Assembly: GCF_910592395.1 (NCBI RefSeq)
Contig: NC_088312.1
Span: forward strand, 1,054,001-1,118,000
Length of the DNA: 64,000 nucleotides
Direction: 5' to 3'
DNA from: Lineus longissimus
Lineage: Eukaryota; Nemertea; Pilidiophora; Heteronemertea; Lineidae
Position 1 is the first letter of the stretch. Each line of letters begins with the position of its first letter. Under the pieces are notes generated by a model. The model saw only the letters and a program-made list of their open reading frames with translations. It made no database searches and was not told the origin of the DNA. The position numbers and the translations under genes are program-made. This document shows positions 33,871-46,610 of this stretch, one piece after another.

Positions 33871-35708
33871 TTACTTTGCAATACCAATGACGCCGCATGA
33901 AAGACGTCCACCAGCATGTCCGGTTGTCTTGCTGTCATCATGGCCACCAAGACCCAAATCATCCTCACCAGCATGGACCTGAAATACAAGAGAATATCAA
34001 TTAGAACAAATCTCAGTCACTGCTTTGTGTGACAGCTGTCAATCACAATATAAGATTCTGTCTCCAGTCTCATATTAGACATGCAAGAACTGAGACAGTT
34101 TTGAATAGAAAACACTACATATGTCACATAATTGGCAAGAATCTTGTTGGTATTTTGCCCATGCCTTAGTCCTGTGTTCTACCAGTGTTTGGGATTTCTA
34201 TTTGCCCCAGTCAAGGTGAAAAGGAAGCAATTTCAGTTTTGGAATGTGATTTTCCCCAAGTTTCAAGTTCTCACAACCGTATACATCGTACTTACCACAA
34301 TCGCTCTACCAATGATGGAGTGTTCACCAGTCAGAGTGATTTGTTTGTCTGTAATGTTGACTGCAGCCTTCCCATCATCACCAGCTGTGATGTTGCCTAG
34401 ATCACCAACATGCCTGCAGTGAAGAGGAATCACACAATCTTTGCAATAGGAACAAAACACATTTTACTGGAAATAGTGGTCGGCGGAGCATGTTCGGCAA
34501 CTGAATACCTCCAGTCTAAAATGCAAGATGGCACCACATCAGTGATACTGATAGAATTTTCTGCTTAATTACTTTGGGTTTTTGGTGGCCTGGTAAGTAA
34601 TCTGGATAAACATGTTTGTATTTACTTCAATCACTCATCTTCTAAATCTGCCCAAGTTACCTATTTTCGACAGATGGCGCTCCATGCTCCTTTCCATGTG
34701 GATTGAAATGACCCCCAGTACCAGTACAACCTGAAGACAAAAATAATCATGGATGAACTATGTTTATTTCATAGTCAAATGCGTCAACATAAGAACTTAT
34801 TTTTATTTTTCAATTCTTACCATGAGAGTTCAGAACTCAACCTGGTACCCAACAACCTTATTGAAGTGACAAAAACAAATCTTTCAGTTACAACTTTGGG
34901 GTGAAAGTCTTGATTGAAATAAGCTCAACTTTACAGATACAGTAGAACCTCTCTATTAAGGACACCTTCGGGACTGGCAAGTGCTGTCCTTAATACAGAG
35001 GTGTCCTGATCAGAGAGGTCAAATTGAATAGAAACTACCAAATTGCGACCAAAACTAGTGTCCTTAATAGAGAGGTTGTCCTTAATAGCGAGGTGTCCGC
35101 TAAGGGAGGTTCTGCTGTATATGGAGTGAAATTGGTATCAAAATTGTCCCAATTGAAAATGAACTATAGTGGGATGAGAACATTTCTTGTTGGAGTCATG
35201 AGTCATGAGTGGTCTGGTAGAGTAGCGGTATGAACTTACCTGTGGAATAGTCACCAAACTGATGGACATGGAAGCCATGATTTCCTGGCGACAACCCAGT
35301 CACCTCCCCTGAAACAGTCACCTCACCAGCATTCTGAAAGGATCAGAATTGACTTATTCTGAGTTAAGGATTTACTGTGACTGTGTGAGTTGTTCTAATG
35401 ATAAATGGCCTGTATTTCGACACACAAACCGAGGCCAATGACAATTATTTGGAACTGGTAGTGAATTGTTAGTACTGACGGATGTAGTATACGGTAGCCC
35501 ATGCGTATTTTTATGCACTGTCACCGCAAACGCCAATGAGGGAGGCCTTGGCCACGGTATATTGGTAGTGTACAGGCCTTGGCATTATTTTGACCGGCAC
35601 GGGTATGCCTGTTTCATCGTAGAATTCACAAAAAAAAAAGTTGCCAACCTGAACGAAGGTGATTGTACCCTTCACTTCACCCTCAAGTACACATTTGGCA
35701 GTTGTCAT
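33871..35708 (-). CDS. SOD1: Cu/Zn superoxide dismutase (cytosolic type)
   Basis: Exons: 35649-35708, 35240-35333, 34661-34730, 34296-34413, 33871-33978; 450 nt, 149 residues, all GT-AG. The enzyme dismutates superoxide to oxygen and hydrogen peroxide. Ligands are in place: copper His42, His44, His59 and His116; zinc His59, His67, His76 and Asp79, in the motifs [24 protein letters not shown] and RHVGDLGN. The disulfide pair is Cys53 and Cys142 ([10 protein letters not shown]). No signal peptide, so it is an intracellular form. Exon 1 encodes only 20 residues. Start chosen at the first ATG, which gives family length. It diverges from exportin-4, and a MITE lies in intron 2. Confidence 0.97.
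34940..35117. mobile_element. Tigger/pogo-type MITE, CAGTAGAACC family, copy 2
   Basis: In SOD1 intron 2. Starts CAGTAGAACCTCTCTATTAA and ends in the inverse, GGGAGGTTCTGCTG, with GGACACC / GGTGTCC inside each end. It is flanked on both sides by TA (34938-34939 and 35118-35119), the target duplication of Tc1/mariner/pogo elements. 178 bp and no coding capacity. Confidence 0.85.
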
Positions 35709-35919
35709 ACTTCTAGGATGAGAAATAACACGAGTAATTCAGGAAAAAATAAGAAGAGAATTCGGAAGGGTGACCTAATTTCATGAATTTCAGATTCTGC
35801 GAGCCGAGTGCAAAATACAAATAGTCACCAAATAGTCGTGCGCAGCGTTGAAGTGCTCGGTAACTGGAAATTGAAGAAATATTTATCTCTGCGTAGCGCA
35901 AGAACTTCTTCCAACCATC
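35709..35919. promoter_or_regulatory. bidirectional promoter of SOD1 and exportin-4
   Basis: Only 211 bp separate the two start codons, so both transcription start sites and at least part of both promoters must be here (unless UTR exons are remote). No TATA box in a convincing position; GCGCAGCG and GCGTAGCGC lie centrally and to the right. Confidence 0.7.
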
Positions 35920-38900
35920 ATGGCGAATTCGGGGTGCATTTTGAATCCGGTTATGAAAAATGACGGTGATCTTGGCAATATTCAGCAACATCAGTTGCTA
36001 GCGGAATTGGAAGGAGCAGCTCAAGTACTTGCTGTACGTCTACATTTTATTTTTGGTGATCTGAACCCAACCATTTCATCAACATCGTCAGGTTTTGTGG
36101 ACTAAAGTTTCATTCTATAGTTCTATATTTGATCGTTGGTGGCGCTGATGTTGGTTTTGGAGGCAAAACCGTATAATTTTCGCTATCCATCATTTATTTT
36201 TGTGTGTAGATCAGTGAATACGATGTTGATGCCAAAAAAGGTCATCAGTACCAAAAGGTTCTTACCAAAACCTCTCTTTTTTGAAGCATTTGTCAGGGTG
36301 TGACAGGGATTCTGCAATCAAGCCGATGTTGTGATGTTGATTTGCCTTTCTTTTCACCTTCAGGCTCCTCCAAATTTAGTGAGTTCTGAACAGCACAAGG
36401 CAGCAGAACATGTCTTCATGACATTCAAAAAGATGAAATTCCCCTATGAAGCATGTCGCTTCATTTTAGGTAAGGACAGCAGTGACAGTTTAACCCGGTT
36501 ATGGGGGGAAAATGCTTCCCTGACCCTGAGTAACAGTATGTCGACAAAGCTAACTCATTTCATTAAATAACCCAGCGAAAAAGCTAAGCTACGAACAACG
36601 TAAATGAGGACAATATCTCTATGAAAAATATTTTTATTCTTATACACTGTTGTATTTGCACAGGTTACAAAAGTAAGAAATCCTGGGAAGGTCGCCATGT
36701 TGTATTTGCACAGGTTACAAAAGTAAGAAGTCCTGAATTTGCCTTCTAACGTCCGGATCCTTTATTCTAACACTGCTTTACAAAATTATACACACCAAAG
36801 TCATATTTGATAAAATAGTTCGTTGGGATGACGATTCGTGCACGTGATTAGAAATACTCGGGAGACTGGAATAACTCTCTCGCTCTCTCTCCATCTCTCT
36901 CTGCCGAGAGCGTGCGGACAGCTGTTTTGTATTCACGTGCAGCTTTGTCTGCACCAATCAGGGGGCAACGTTGATGCGTCTCCATCCAATGAGGAGCCGC
37001 ATCAATGCTGACGTAATTGATCACGCTGGGGAGAATGGAGGATTAAAAGTAGACCGTGGGAATTTTCCACGATTATCCACAGGTATCTTATCTGAACCCA
37101 ATTCCAATAATCCCGCACACTTAATTCCAAGAATTACACATTACAGTGCTACTCATAAGAAAGGTTTTACAATTACTATACAACAACACCTTTTAACTTT
37201 CAGAAAATAGCAAGAATGATTATGTGCTGTTTCATACTGCAACAACCATCAAAGAAAGCATCATAAGAGAATGGAATCTCCTGCAGCCATCAGACATTAG
37301 CTCCCTCAAGACATTCCTTCTGCACTATTCCATTCATAACAAAAGGTAAGCTGTTGCCAACACTCGTGCTTGATACAGGTAATCACATCTTCCATCGTAC
37401 AATGTAGCTTTGCACTTGCACTTGCAGCTGCCATTGACAGTCACTCTGATGGTAGCCTAGAAGTATTTGTTCTCTTTGGCAAAGGTTTCTGCCTCCGACT
37501 ATATCTTCTTCTTCTGCATTCTCAATCTAAGACGATTGAATCAAAGGATTTTCTATTACAGTTTGGTCAGTTATGTCAGGGAGCAGATCCTGTCTGCTGT
37601 TGGTGTCATGGTCAAGCGTGGCACATTGGACACCAAGCATACAGACAGACAAGCACTGTACAAGGACCTCACTGATCTCATTGGTAGTGGAGATATAACC
37701 ATGGTAAGCAAGGAGTATTCAGCTCATCGATGTTGGAAACAATGCAAATCCCACTTGTAGTGGAGTATTGTGTGGTATTGTGCGCCAGAGGTCCCTTGTT
37801 TAACATCGAGTTCAAATCTACAATGTTTTCTGGATAACCTTTCACTTGAGAAGTTGACATATGTGTTGTATGGTCTCTTATTTGTCTTGGAAAGTTTGAA
37901 TCGCATTTTCGTACTTTTGCAGCAAATGATTGCGTGTTCTGTGATGACAGCATTGCTGAATGAGTACTCCACAACCAGCAGGAGCAGCAGTATTGGTCTT
38001 CCATGGGAGTTCCATAACAAGTGCAAGAAAGCATTCCAGGTACTGTTTAGATCTCGTACGTTACTGGGCTTTCTCAGTGCCTCTGCGTGTACATATTTAT
38101 GGCAAGCCCTTGTAAATCTGAAAATCCTTTTTGAGCACTTTTATTTTCAGGCCCACTCCTGAAATGTTCATTTGTTCCTTCTATTGCCATGTAAAGAGTT
38201 GGTCACATCTTATCAACTTTCATGCAAGTATATCTAGACATTATGATATCTAAAGTTAATATCTCTTGCTTTTCAATTCTAGGAGTATGAACTGAAGAAA
38301 ATGTTTGCATACATGATGCCAGTCCTTGGTCAGCTGGTGAACTATAATGGACCAATGAACCCCGAGATCACCCTAATGTTTCACAAATTCCTTGCGCTAT
38401 CGGAACAAGTGCTAAGCTGGGAGTTTGTTCAGAATTTCATTCCTAGACGCCAGATTGGATCGTTTGGTTGTGCTCAGTTTGTGACGCTGAAGCCTACTCC
38501 AGTTTGGCGTGAGGTGCTGTTGGATCCACAAGTCCTCGATGTTTTCTTCAAGGTAAAGACTCTGCTGGATCAACATACACTTTGTATGTTTGTTTGTATG
38601 TTTTGGCTCGGAGGTTGATGGAACCTCAAATAATGTAAATTGGTCCGAGTCTGAATAAATAGTTGATTGCCAATATGGCAGTCTTCTGGAAACTGCTGTG
38701 GAATATGCTGTTGCTATAGAGCCAACATACATGTATAGGTAGGAAATAAGGAAACCAGTGAAGATGTCTCCAGTGCTACACTTTAATTTTTCAGCTTCAT
38801 CAGAAAGTGCACCATATTGAAGATCTGGGCCATTTCTCCCTACGTTGTCTCTCGCAGCTGGCTTCCATGAATGGCAGAATCTTCCCTGACAATGACGCCC

Positions 38901-41900
38901 AGACTAAATACCTCGTTGCTTATCTCGAGAGATTTCTACAATTATTTACTACGTAGGTAACCTTTGCTTTGACTTGCCCAATAATATGCATGTTTACCGC
39001 ATTTTAAGCTGTTGACCAAAATTATTGTCATACCATTGGGCACTCTTTGACAATTTTACCAGTTTGAAAAGCAAGGTTATATATTGTGCCATTGGGTAAC
39101 ATCTTTGGCCATGTGGTTGTTAAAAACCTAATTCTGATGAGTACTAGTATCAGTCTTATCTAACGATCCTAAAATCTCCATAAATTCTTTCAGCATTGAG
39201 ATTCAGGAATACGAAGCCTACAGCCTCTCCAACACAATCAACTCACTGGTGATTCTCTTCCCTCCCGCATGCTTCAAACAAGTCCCCGACACCCTCTTCA
39301 AATCATTTCTCGATCAAATGAAGAAGATGACGTGTCAGTTCTGCCAAGCTGCTGCTCTTGAAGAAACAGTAAGTCCAGCTATTCTTCTCCATTCATCCCT
39401 TTGCTTATCACTGGTATTTCTGCACAATCTATTAAAGTCAAGGGTGTTGCAGCTTTTTTGAATTGCCCCAGGTGCAGACGTTCGTTTTAAGAATGATATT
39501 ACTTCATTTGGAAATACTTTGATTCCAATTTCTATAGCCCTTGGTAACGTTTCATGTGTTTTTAACCTGGATTTTCTTTCAGATGCACAAAGACGATAAA
39601 CCTTACACAGAAGCGTATGAGAAACTCTTGGATTCCTGGGCGGCCTTGCTGGCAGATCCTGAGTTCATCCCTCCGGGCACACTACATGAACAAGCTGTTG
39701 AAATCATCAATAGTTACCTGCAGTGTCATCTAGGTCCTCCAAATGGACTTCGTGGTCAGGTAATGCTGTTTCCATGTTCTTAATAAGCTTACAGTTTAAC
39801 TTGTACTTTGGTGTTGGAGACATTTGTAAATGGGAATGGTTGGTGGAAATGTCAGTTTCTAGGAAGAGGGGTCTCATTTGTGGGTATTAATGATAGAGTA
39901 GTTTGTCACTTTAGTTTTAGAATTTCTTCGTTTCTGTGCAACTGCTGCTTGTTATGGATTCTTTGATAATTTCGCTTCAGACTCCCGAAGGTCAAGCGAC
40001 AGCAGACGACGAGGAGTATATGGAAGAAGACGAAGAGGACAGAATCCGATTCAAGGATCAGCTGACGACAATCGGGATGCTGTGCCGCCACGTGGCTGAC
40101 TATAGTATCCCGCTCCTTGCCCAGGTGGTCGAGGAGAGGGTGAGCAAACTGCAAGACTTTCTGGCGCAGTTCCAGCAAAACATGGATTTGTCGAATCTGA
40201 ATGAGCTGCACAACTTGTATGAGGATTTACACTGGCTTTTTCTGATTTCTGGTATGATTCATCCCTTTGCAGTTTTTTCTTTGTATTTTCAGTTAATGCT
40301 GTGATGTCAGCTCTATGTTCTGAATCTGAGCTAAATTCAGTTAGCCTACTTCATGTGTCTGTGGAGAAGCCATAAATTTGATGTCAAAACACCTCCGACT
40401 TCTCACGCTCTCTCAACCTGCCAATTAATTGTTTTTTTAGCATGTGCTCTGACGGAAGACCGCGAAGGAGAGGTGCCCATGATTCCCCCCGAGATCATAA
40501 AGCTTTCTCTCAGCCAAGCTAACGAAGTGAACTTAAACAGCACAATGCAAGTGTTAGGCTCGCCGTCGCAGAAATTGAAGAATGTCGTAAATGAGGAGAA
40601 AAGTGTGGATAGTACAATCAGGTATTACTCCATCTTGCAAGATTTTCAAAATCATTTGAATGGTAATTCGTCAGTGACAAGGAAGTAAGTTTTGGAACTT
40701 CCATTGTGTGCTTTTGCAGCCCACACAGCGGATCAGGACCTGTACGTGTGTGACCTGATGTGGATCGTGAGAGTCAAATGTTCAGACCTAGAAAATCACT
40801 TGACAAAGTCTGCTCCACTGGTATCTCCTATTGCCTTTGGGCAAAAAAGGTAAAATTATCTTCAATCGATTGTTAGCTTGAACCAGTTGAGACATCCATA
40901 TTGATGCATTCTTTCACTTTCAGACTAATAGCTGCTGTGTTCAGATATTGTGAGATGGAGAAACAAGCCTTGGCTGCCAATTTTACATCGATTCTTAGTC
41001 CACAAGTTGCGAGCTCGACGATGTGGTTTCTTGGTCGATGGGTGAAAAGTTATCTTGTGCCAAACGAAAAATATTACAAAGAGGTGAGTGCGGAGGGTTT
41101 TACTTTAGAAAGTCTTGTAGAAATGGTTTCTTGTTTGTCAAATTTTTTATTTACAAAATATTTTGTAAAATTGCCAATGTTGTTTGTTTCAGGTGAGTAT
41201 GGCTTTGTGTACTGCCTTTGGTCGTGACACGGATGGTGCTAAATGGACAGTAACGTTCCTACTCCAGAAGATCGTCTCGACGTTACTAAACTGGGGCACA
41301 GAACCTTGTGTGTCGAAGGATACGGCGGAACTACTTGTGATTCTTTTGGAAAACAGAGACAGGTGAGTTATGTTTTTGGTGTGTGGATTATATTGAGCTG
41401 TCCCTTTGAGCCCTGTTGGGCCTGTCTGAAAAATGTGCTCTCATCCATGTAAGTTCAAGTCCGATTGAGTGTTGGTTGTGGTAGTTACTACAACTATAAA
41501 GGTGAATGGAACAGATAAAAAAACTGTTCAATTATCACAGATTATTGACAATCATACTCATGTATATTTGCAGGGCCAATTTTGTTGTATGGTGTGATGA
41601 ACTGATGAAGTTGGCAGAGTTGCACAGCAAGAGTCAGTTGCCGGTGTCTGAGCTTCCACCGGATGTGAAGAAGTTGTTGTCTCGAGCTCTCGTAATGGCT
41701 ACTTCCAAGTCCATGACGAGTGATGAGAAGTTGAGGGAATTCTATAAAGAACAGGTTTGTATTGTCAAAACTAATGTTTGTGTTTTCAGAATTTGTTGGA
41801 AAGTTCTCGATTCGTACTTGCTGATAAGCACTGTTAGTGTCATGATCAGTCTTCTGGTTAAACCTATAGTTTCTAAAATAGCTATACTTGTTGACAAGGG

Positions 41901-44337
41901 ATAATGTAATACTCACTTTTGCAGGTGCTGGATGGCATGTACAGGAGATTCCAAGCGATTCTGAAGCGAGAGGATCTCAGTCGAGTCTACCAAGAAATCA
42001 AGGTGAAGGCCGAGGTGCAGGACATCCTTCATTGTTGCTGTGGCATTGCCGAGGCGACATCCGTTAAAAACTTCCAGCAGATCTTCGACTTTCTCCATCC
42101 TGTCTTAGTGGAAGCTGTGAATGTTTATGGTGAGTCTCTATTGTTCTACTGTGTTACTGTCCTTGTAACGTCCAACTCTTCAGAGTACATGTGCACAGAG
42201 AAAAAGTGACGAACTTAAACAACCAAGTTAGTCCTCTCTAACACCGGTCGCTATTTTTTGTCCCTCTGGCAGTATGCCAGTGACTACCTGATTCTGAGCA
42301 GTCCTGCTCCTCCTTATCACTTCATGTATCTAAAATTAATTGAACTAAACGTGATTTTTCCAGGTCTGTACCATAATCATGAGGATATGGTGCAGCTGAT
42401 TCTTGAGATGTTCGTAGATGTGGCCAACACACAGCTTTGCTACCTTGATCATTCCGGCTGTCAGAAGCTCTACGATACATCCTTTACACTCATCCAATCA
42501 TACGCCAAACACAACGTCGGGAAACGTTTCATCAAGGAGGACGAAGAAGAAGAACAGTTGGTTGACCTCGTTCTGGTGCTAGATCTGCTGATCAATATCA
42601 TATCAAAAGATTTCCTCAACATCAATATTCTAGGTAAGTCTCCGGCCTGGGTCAGTAGCTTCAGTAGAAAGGAAGGAAGCACCAAGTTTAATCCACGATC
42701 TCTATAGTACCGGTATGTGTTTTTACAACTAACTTCTGTCTTCAATCGTCCTTCTTTTTCTCTTGTAGAGGATTCAGCTTCTGACGACAATGACTCGAGC
42801 ATGACAGTATTCTATGGACTCAACCTAGTCATGCCCTTGATATCAGAACAGATGCTACAGGTAAGTTCAGTATACTGCCAACGTTGATTCTACTTACAGT
42901 TTCATAAACGTATATGAAAGGCTAGGCATGTTTTGTTCATTGAGTGAGGCAGAGTACAGAACAAGCCACCTTCCAGCAGTCTACCATCATATTCTAAGTT
43001 GGAATTGCCTCATTGTCTTTTCTATTTCTTTCAGTTCCCTAACCTGTGCTCCCAGTATTATAAACTTGTCTCCTACATCGCTGAAATCTACCCCGAGAAG
43101 ATCTGTGAGCTTCCAGAAGGACTCTATAACTTCCTCATGTCTTCCGTTCAGAAGGGCCTCACACTGTATCCTTTGATTTCTGATATCAGTCATTGGCTTT
43201 AGAGAGTTAAAATATCAGTCCATAGATGTCAAAAAAGCTGTTGAGCGAATTGAAAGCATGAGAATATTTGTCGTCAAAATCAGTGACATCTTGAAACTTA
43301 AATCGCATCTCCCTCACAAACTTGAGTGCATCAATTCAAAACTTCCAACTGATGCATTTGTTGTTAGTTCCTTAACTCACGTCAGTCATGGGCCAGATAT
43401 CACTCAGCTCTGCCTGGAATTCCTCTACAACTTAGCCATCCACATCAACCGGGTGGATATGATTGGTACAAGTGTGCATGTGGCTCTTGGACACTTCCTG
43501 CAGGTAAACAGGCTTTCTCTTCTTGATTTAGACTCGGGATTTCAGTAGATTTCAGTCACATATTGGTCTTCTATTCACTCTCCCATCAGTGATAAGGCCA
43601 CACCTCTCCAGTTGTCAGTCCAAATGGTGACCTTAACAATGAAGTGTTACTCTTATTCAATTCAAAAATGACCTGAAACATCACTACAGAGAGTGTTAAT
43701 GTTGTTGTGCCAGATGGAATCTCAACATTCATATGATTTGTTTTATCTTTAGGGGCTGTTAAATTTCATCGTTATGGATTCGTTTGACATGGACCTCATG
43801 GAAATAACCAGCAATACCTTCTTTGCATTAGTCTGCTGCCACCAAGTAAGTCTTTGATCCATTTTCTTGCTGTTTTCTCTCACTCTTGTTGATGACACTT
43901 TGTAATGGTGCTCTTCCTGTGATATGGAGATATCTAGGTCAGTCAATGCCCCCAGCCGACTGGTACAAAGTCAAATATTATATAGAGACAGACGTCCCGA
44001 CACTGGTGGTATAGCTTGGAATCACCACCGAAATTCAAGCCAGAACTGCTATGACAACTTGTATGTGAAGGCCTACCAAGGTCAAGGTTTCATAACATTG
44101 TGATATGTCGTGCCATCAATTGTGTCATCCTTCTTTCAGGAACGTTACCACGCGTTGGTCAATGAACTCCTGCAGACGCAGACGGACAAACACACTCAGG
44201 AGCGATTGGTTGCTGCTTTTAATAAACTCACTCCGCCGGATTTTAAGTGGAATTTCCATCGATCAGCACGCATTGCATTCCTTCAGAACTTTGAGGAATT
44301 CCTCATCGGAGTGCGAGGATTCTTGTGTGTTAGATGA
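35920..44337 (+). CDS. XPO4: exportin-4
   Basis: 21 exons: 35920-36033, 36364-36469, 37204-37345, 37562-37703, 37923-38039, 38283-38552, 38795-38952, 39194-39368, 39583-39759, 39981-40251, 40441-40621, 40924-41083, 41193-41362, 41574-41754, 41925-42129, 42364-42633, 42769-42860, 43035-43165, 43386-43503, 43753-43845, 44140-44337; 3471 nt, 1156 residues, close to the vertebrate length. A HEAT-repeat importin-beta-family receptor; the vertebrate protein exports eIF5A and Smad3 with RanGTP and imports some Sox factors. Matching blocks include QHKAAEHVFMTFKKMKFP, SYVREQILSAVGVMVKRG, IPPEIIKLSLSQANEVN, TAFGRDTDGAKWTV, CCGIAEATS, LCSQYYKLVSYIAEIYPEK and the end GFLCVR. Exon 7 uses donor AC|GTAGGT, because the next GT would leave an in-frame TAG. 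Well preserved along its full length. Confidence 0.96.
36648..36745. repeat. 50-bp direct duplication in XPO4 intron 2
   Basis: TGTTGTATTTGCACAGGTTA and what follows, to AAGTCCTG, occurs twice in tandem. To the right (36870-36910) is a CT microsatellite, and at about 36972-37010 an imperfect palindrome (GTTGATGCG / CGCATCAAT). The whole block 36600-37150 looks like inserted repeat sequence. Confidence 0.7.
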
Positions 44338-45339
44338 TGTGGGCAAGGACAACTGTCTGCTGAATGCATTTTAAGTGTGATCCACATCAGCTGAGCTGTT
44401 GGGACTGAGTCAGGGGCTGCTCAGGTCGTATCCTGCTTCTGCATGCTGACACGATGCTGCGAGTAAGATTATGAGTTATAACTTGTTTGGTTGAGCTCAG
44501 TTTGATAGCCAAGCAGACTGCTTCCTCATGTGATAGATAAAGCAACACTTGACTTGGTCCACTGTGCTGCTAACGGTTCAATATTGTGTATGGAGCTGCT
44601 TCTTCATAACACTTGGCTTTCTGTTGAGTAATGTGAATTCATTGCGTGTCATGCAATCAAGACCTGTATAGAAAACTGCCTCAAGTACATGTACATGGGG
44701 GGAGGTGGACGAGGAATTTTGCTCAAATCTATACATTTTGCCAAAAAGCGAAGGTTGATTTATACCGCAGGGGAGGTTGGCCAGAAATTACTTAAAGCAG
44801 ACGCCGACAGTCTTCCTTTAAAGATTCTATTCATGAAATAATGTCAATTTTTATCAATGACCGATACAGCGGGTCGTGAGCTGTACTGTGTACAGTTGAT
44901 CATGTGTTTACCTGAAGCTATATTGTGATAAAATTGTTATTCTTGATGTGTTCTTCCGCATTTTATACGCTATTTGTTGATATATTTATTGATTTGATAA
45001 CGATTTGAAGAAATCGTCATGTCCTAATTGGGTTTGATAACGATAATGTAAAGCAGTTGGTATGTGCCTTTACATGTACTGGTGCAGAATATAATCAGTT
45101 CTACCTGACATGGGACATGTAGGATCATTACATGATATTTGTTCCACTACACTTAGGAGAAGTCTGTTTAGCCAATGAAATTTCATGTTTTTTCAACAAC
45201 GTTGTTCTTTGTTTTTGTGTATTCATTCCTTTGGCAGTTTCCCTTCTTGGAATCATGGCTAGGCCAAGGACTTTGACTTATGCTGATGTGATTTCAGCTT
45301 AAGATTGTTAATGATTTCTGTGAAACCTTGTGATCAATC
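44338..45339 (+). other. XPO4 3' UTR (inferred)
   Basis: About 1 kb between the stop codon and the first good AATAAA. No other gene seen; one TACATGTACATG palindrome near 44688. Confidence 0.6.
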
Positions 45340-45345
45340 AATAAA
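45340..45345 (+). terminator. candidate poly(A) signal of XPO4
   Basis: AATAAA in the context CAATCAATAAAATGATGG, about 1 kb after the stop. Further hexamers occur near 45443 and 45564. Confidence 0.55.
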
Positions 45346-45743
45346 ATGATGGTTGTGATTAGTGTGGCACTGCAGGCGGTTAACAGAGCCCGACTGATTA
45401 CAGAATGGATTGTAAATCAAAGACGTGACTGAACTGAACCTAATAAACTGTGCTTCTGATCTTCCCAGTGAAGATTGTTCTTCCACCCTTGTGAAATTGA
45501 TGTACTTTTTATTGTGTATTTGTATGTAATGTATGTTCGTAATGACATTGAGAACCAAATATGGAATAAAAGATGCTTGTGCAGCATTGAATTTTCTTCA
45601 TTCTATGCACCAATATGCAGATATCAGAGAGGTGGCAGAATCCCAGCAGATCTATACAGGTATTATCGGTGGTGTTGTACCGATAGCACAATGTAAACAC
45701 AAGTTCATTCAGTGCAGGGAGTGGTTTGCTCATTACATTCATT

Positions 45744-45875
45744 GGAACGAGTTTACAATTCCCGATCAAACCCCAAAAAAAGGTCATCGGTTGACTAACG
45801 AAGCACCACTGTTCAATGGATTTATAGTTGAATGCGATCAAACTACGTCATTTCTGATCGGGGATTGTAAATTTT
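45744..45875 (-). mobile_element. TIR element, TTTACAATCC family, copy B
   Basis: Reverse complement of 13286-13416 with few differences. Core bounded by TTTACAATTCCCGATC and GATCGGGGATTGTAAA. Sequence outside GGAACG on the left and TTTTAA on the right does not match copy A, which sets the element borders. Confidence 0.8.
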
Positions 45876-45894
45876 AACCCATTCATTTGTTGAG

Positions 45895-46278
45895 GTTAGC
45901 AATAGCATCAAAGTCAAAGGTCGTGGTTGCAGGTTAGAGACAGGTACTTTGAGAAGGAAGTGTCGTGGTTAAGGTTATCAATAGCATGATGAAAAGGAAG
46001 CGTTAGGCTATGGTTGGGATTAGCAATAGCATGAATAGGAAGAGTAATGATGGTTGTGGTTAGTGCACCAATTATAAGGTGTCAGAAGGACTTGAGATGG
46101 TTTGGGGTTCCACTCCATTGCCTCGGGATAAGCGTCTCAGAAGGACTTCTTGCTAACCCCAACAATTACCCAGCCTTTTCATGCTAGGCCTATAGGATAG
46201 CTAACCCCAACCATAACCTTTCCTTTCATGCTATAGCTAACCCCAACCATGACCCTACCTTCTCATATGATATAGCTA
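45895..46278. repeat. minisatellite that reverses orientation
   Basis: 45895-46070 holds loose units of the type GGTTAGCAATAGCATGA...AGGAAG. 46150-46278 holds the same motif inverted (CTTTTCATGCTA...GCTAACCCCAACCAT). In between lie two copies of TCAGAAGGACTT. Confidence 0.7.
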
Positions 46279-46610
46279 TTTAAATACAATTCCAAATGAG
46301 GTGGGGATACTTTTTTTGGGAGACACCCTGTAGTACAGAATGAACCTGAACATTCGCCGACACCAGACAATCAATTTCAGAACAAATATACATGTAATGA
46401 TTTAAGAGCAGTGATGGTAGTTTACATATAAATTGACAAATGCAAAAGTTATCCGCTGTTCAATGTTGCATGTTTGTTAATTAAAAAAATCCTCTGGTTC
46501 AAAAGACTAGCTGCCCGGCGGCAAGTATGGAAATGAAATTCCCCCTCAGTCGCCGCCGCACATTTCTCCAGACGCTGCCTGTACTTCACGCAATTGCAAT
46601 TTACGGACGT
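46279..46610. other. non-coding left flank of the satellite
   Basis: No gene seen. Contains a GGGAGACACCCTGTAGTAC stretch near 46318 and a GC-rich block near 46515-46560. Confidence 0.45.

Noticed and set aside
42273-42363. Extra XPO4 exon after a CTGGCAG acceptor
   Set aside because: Joining 42129 directly to 42364 keeps the frame and matches the exportin-4 alignment, with no residues missing.
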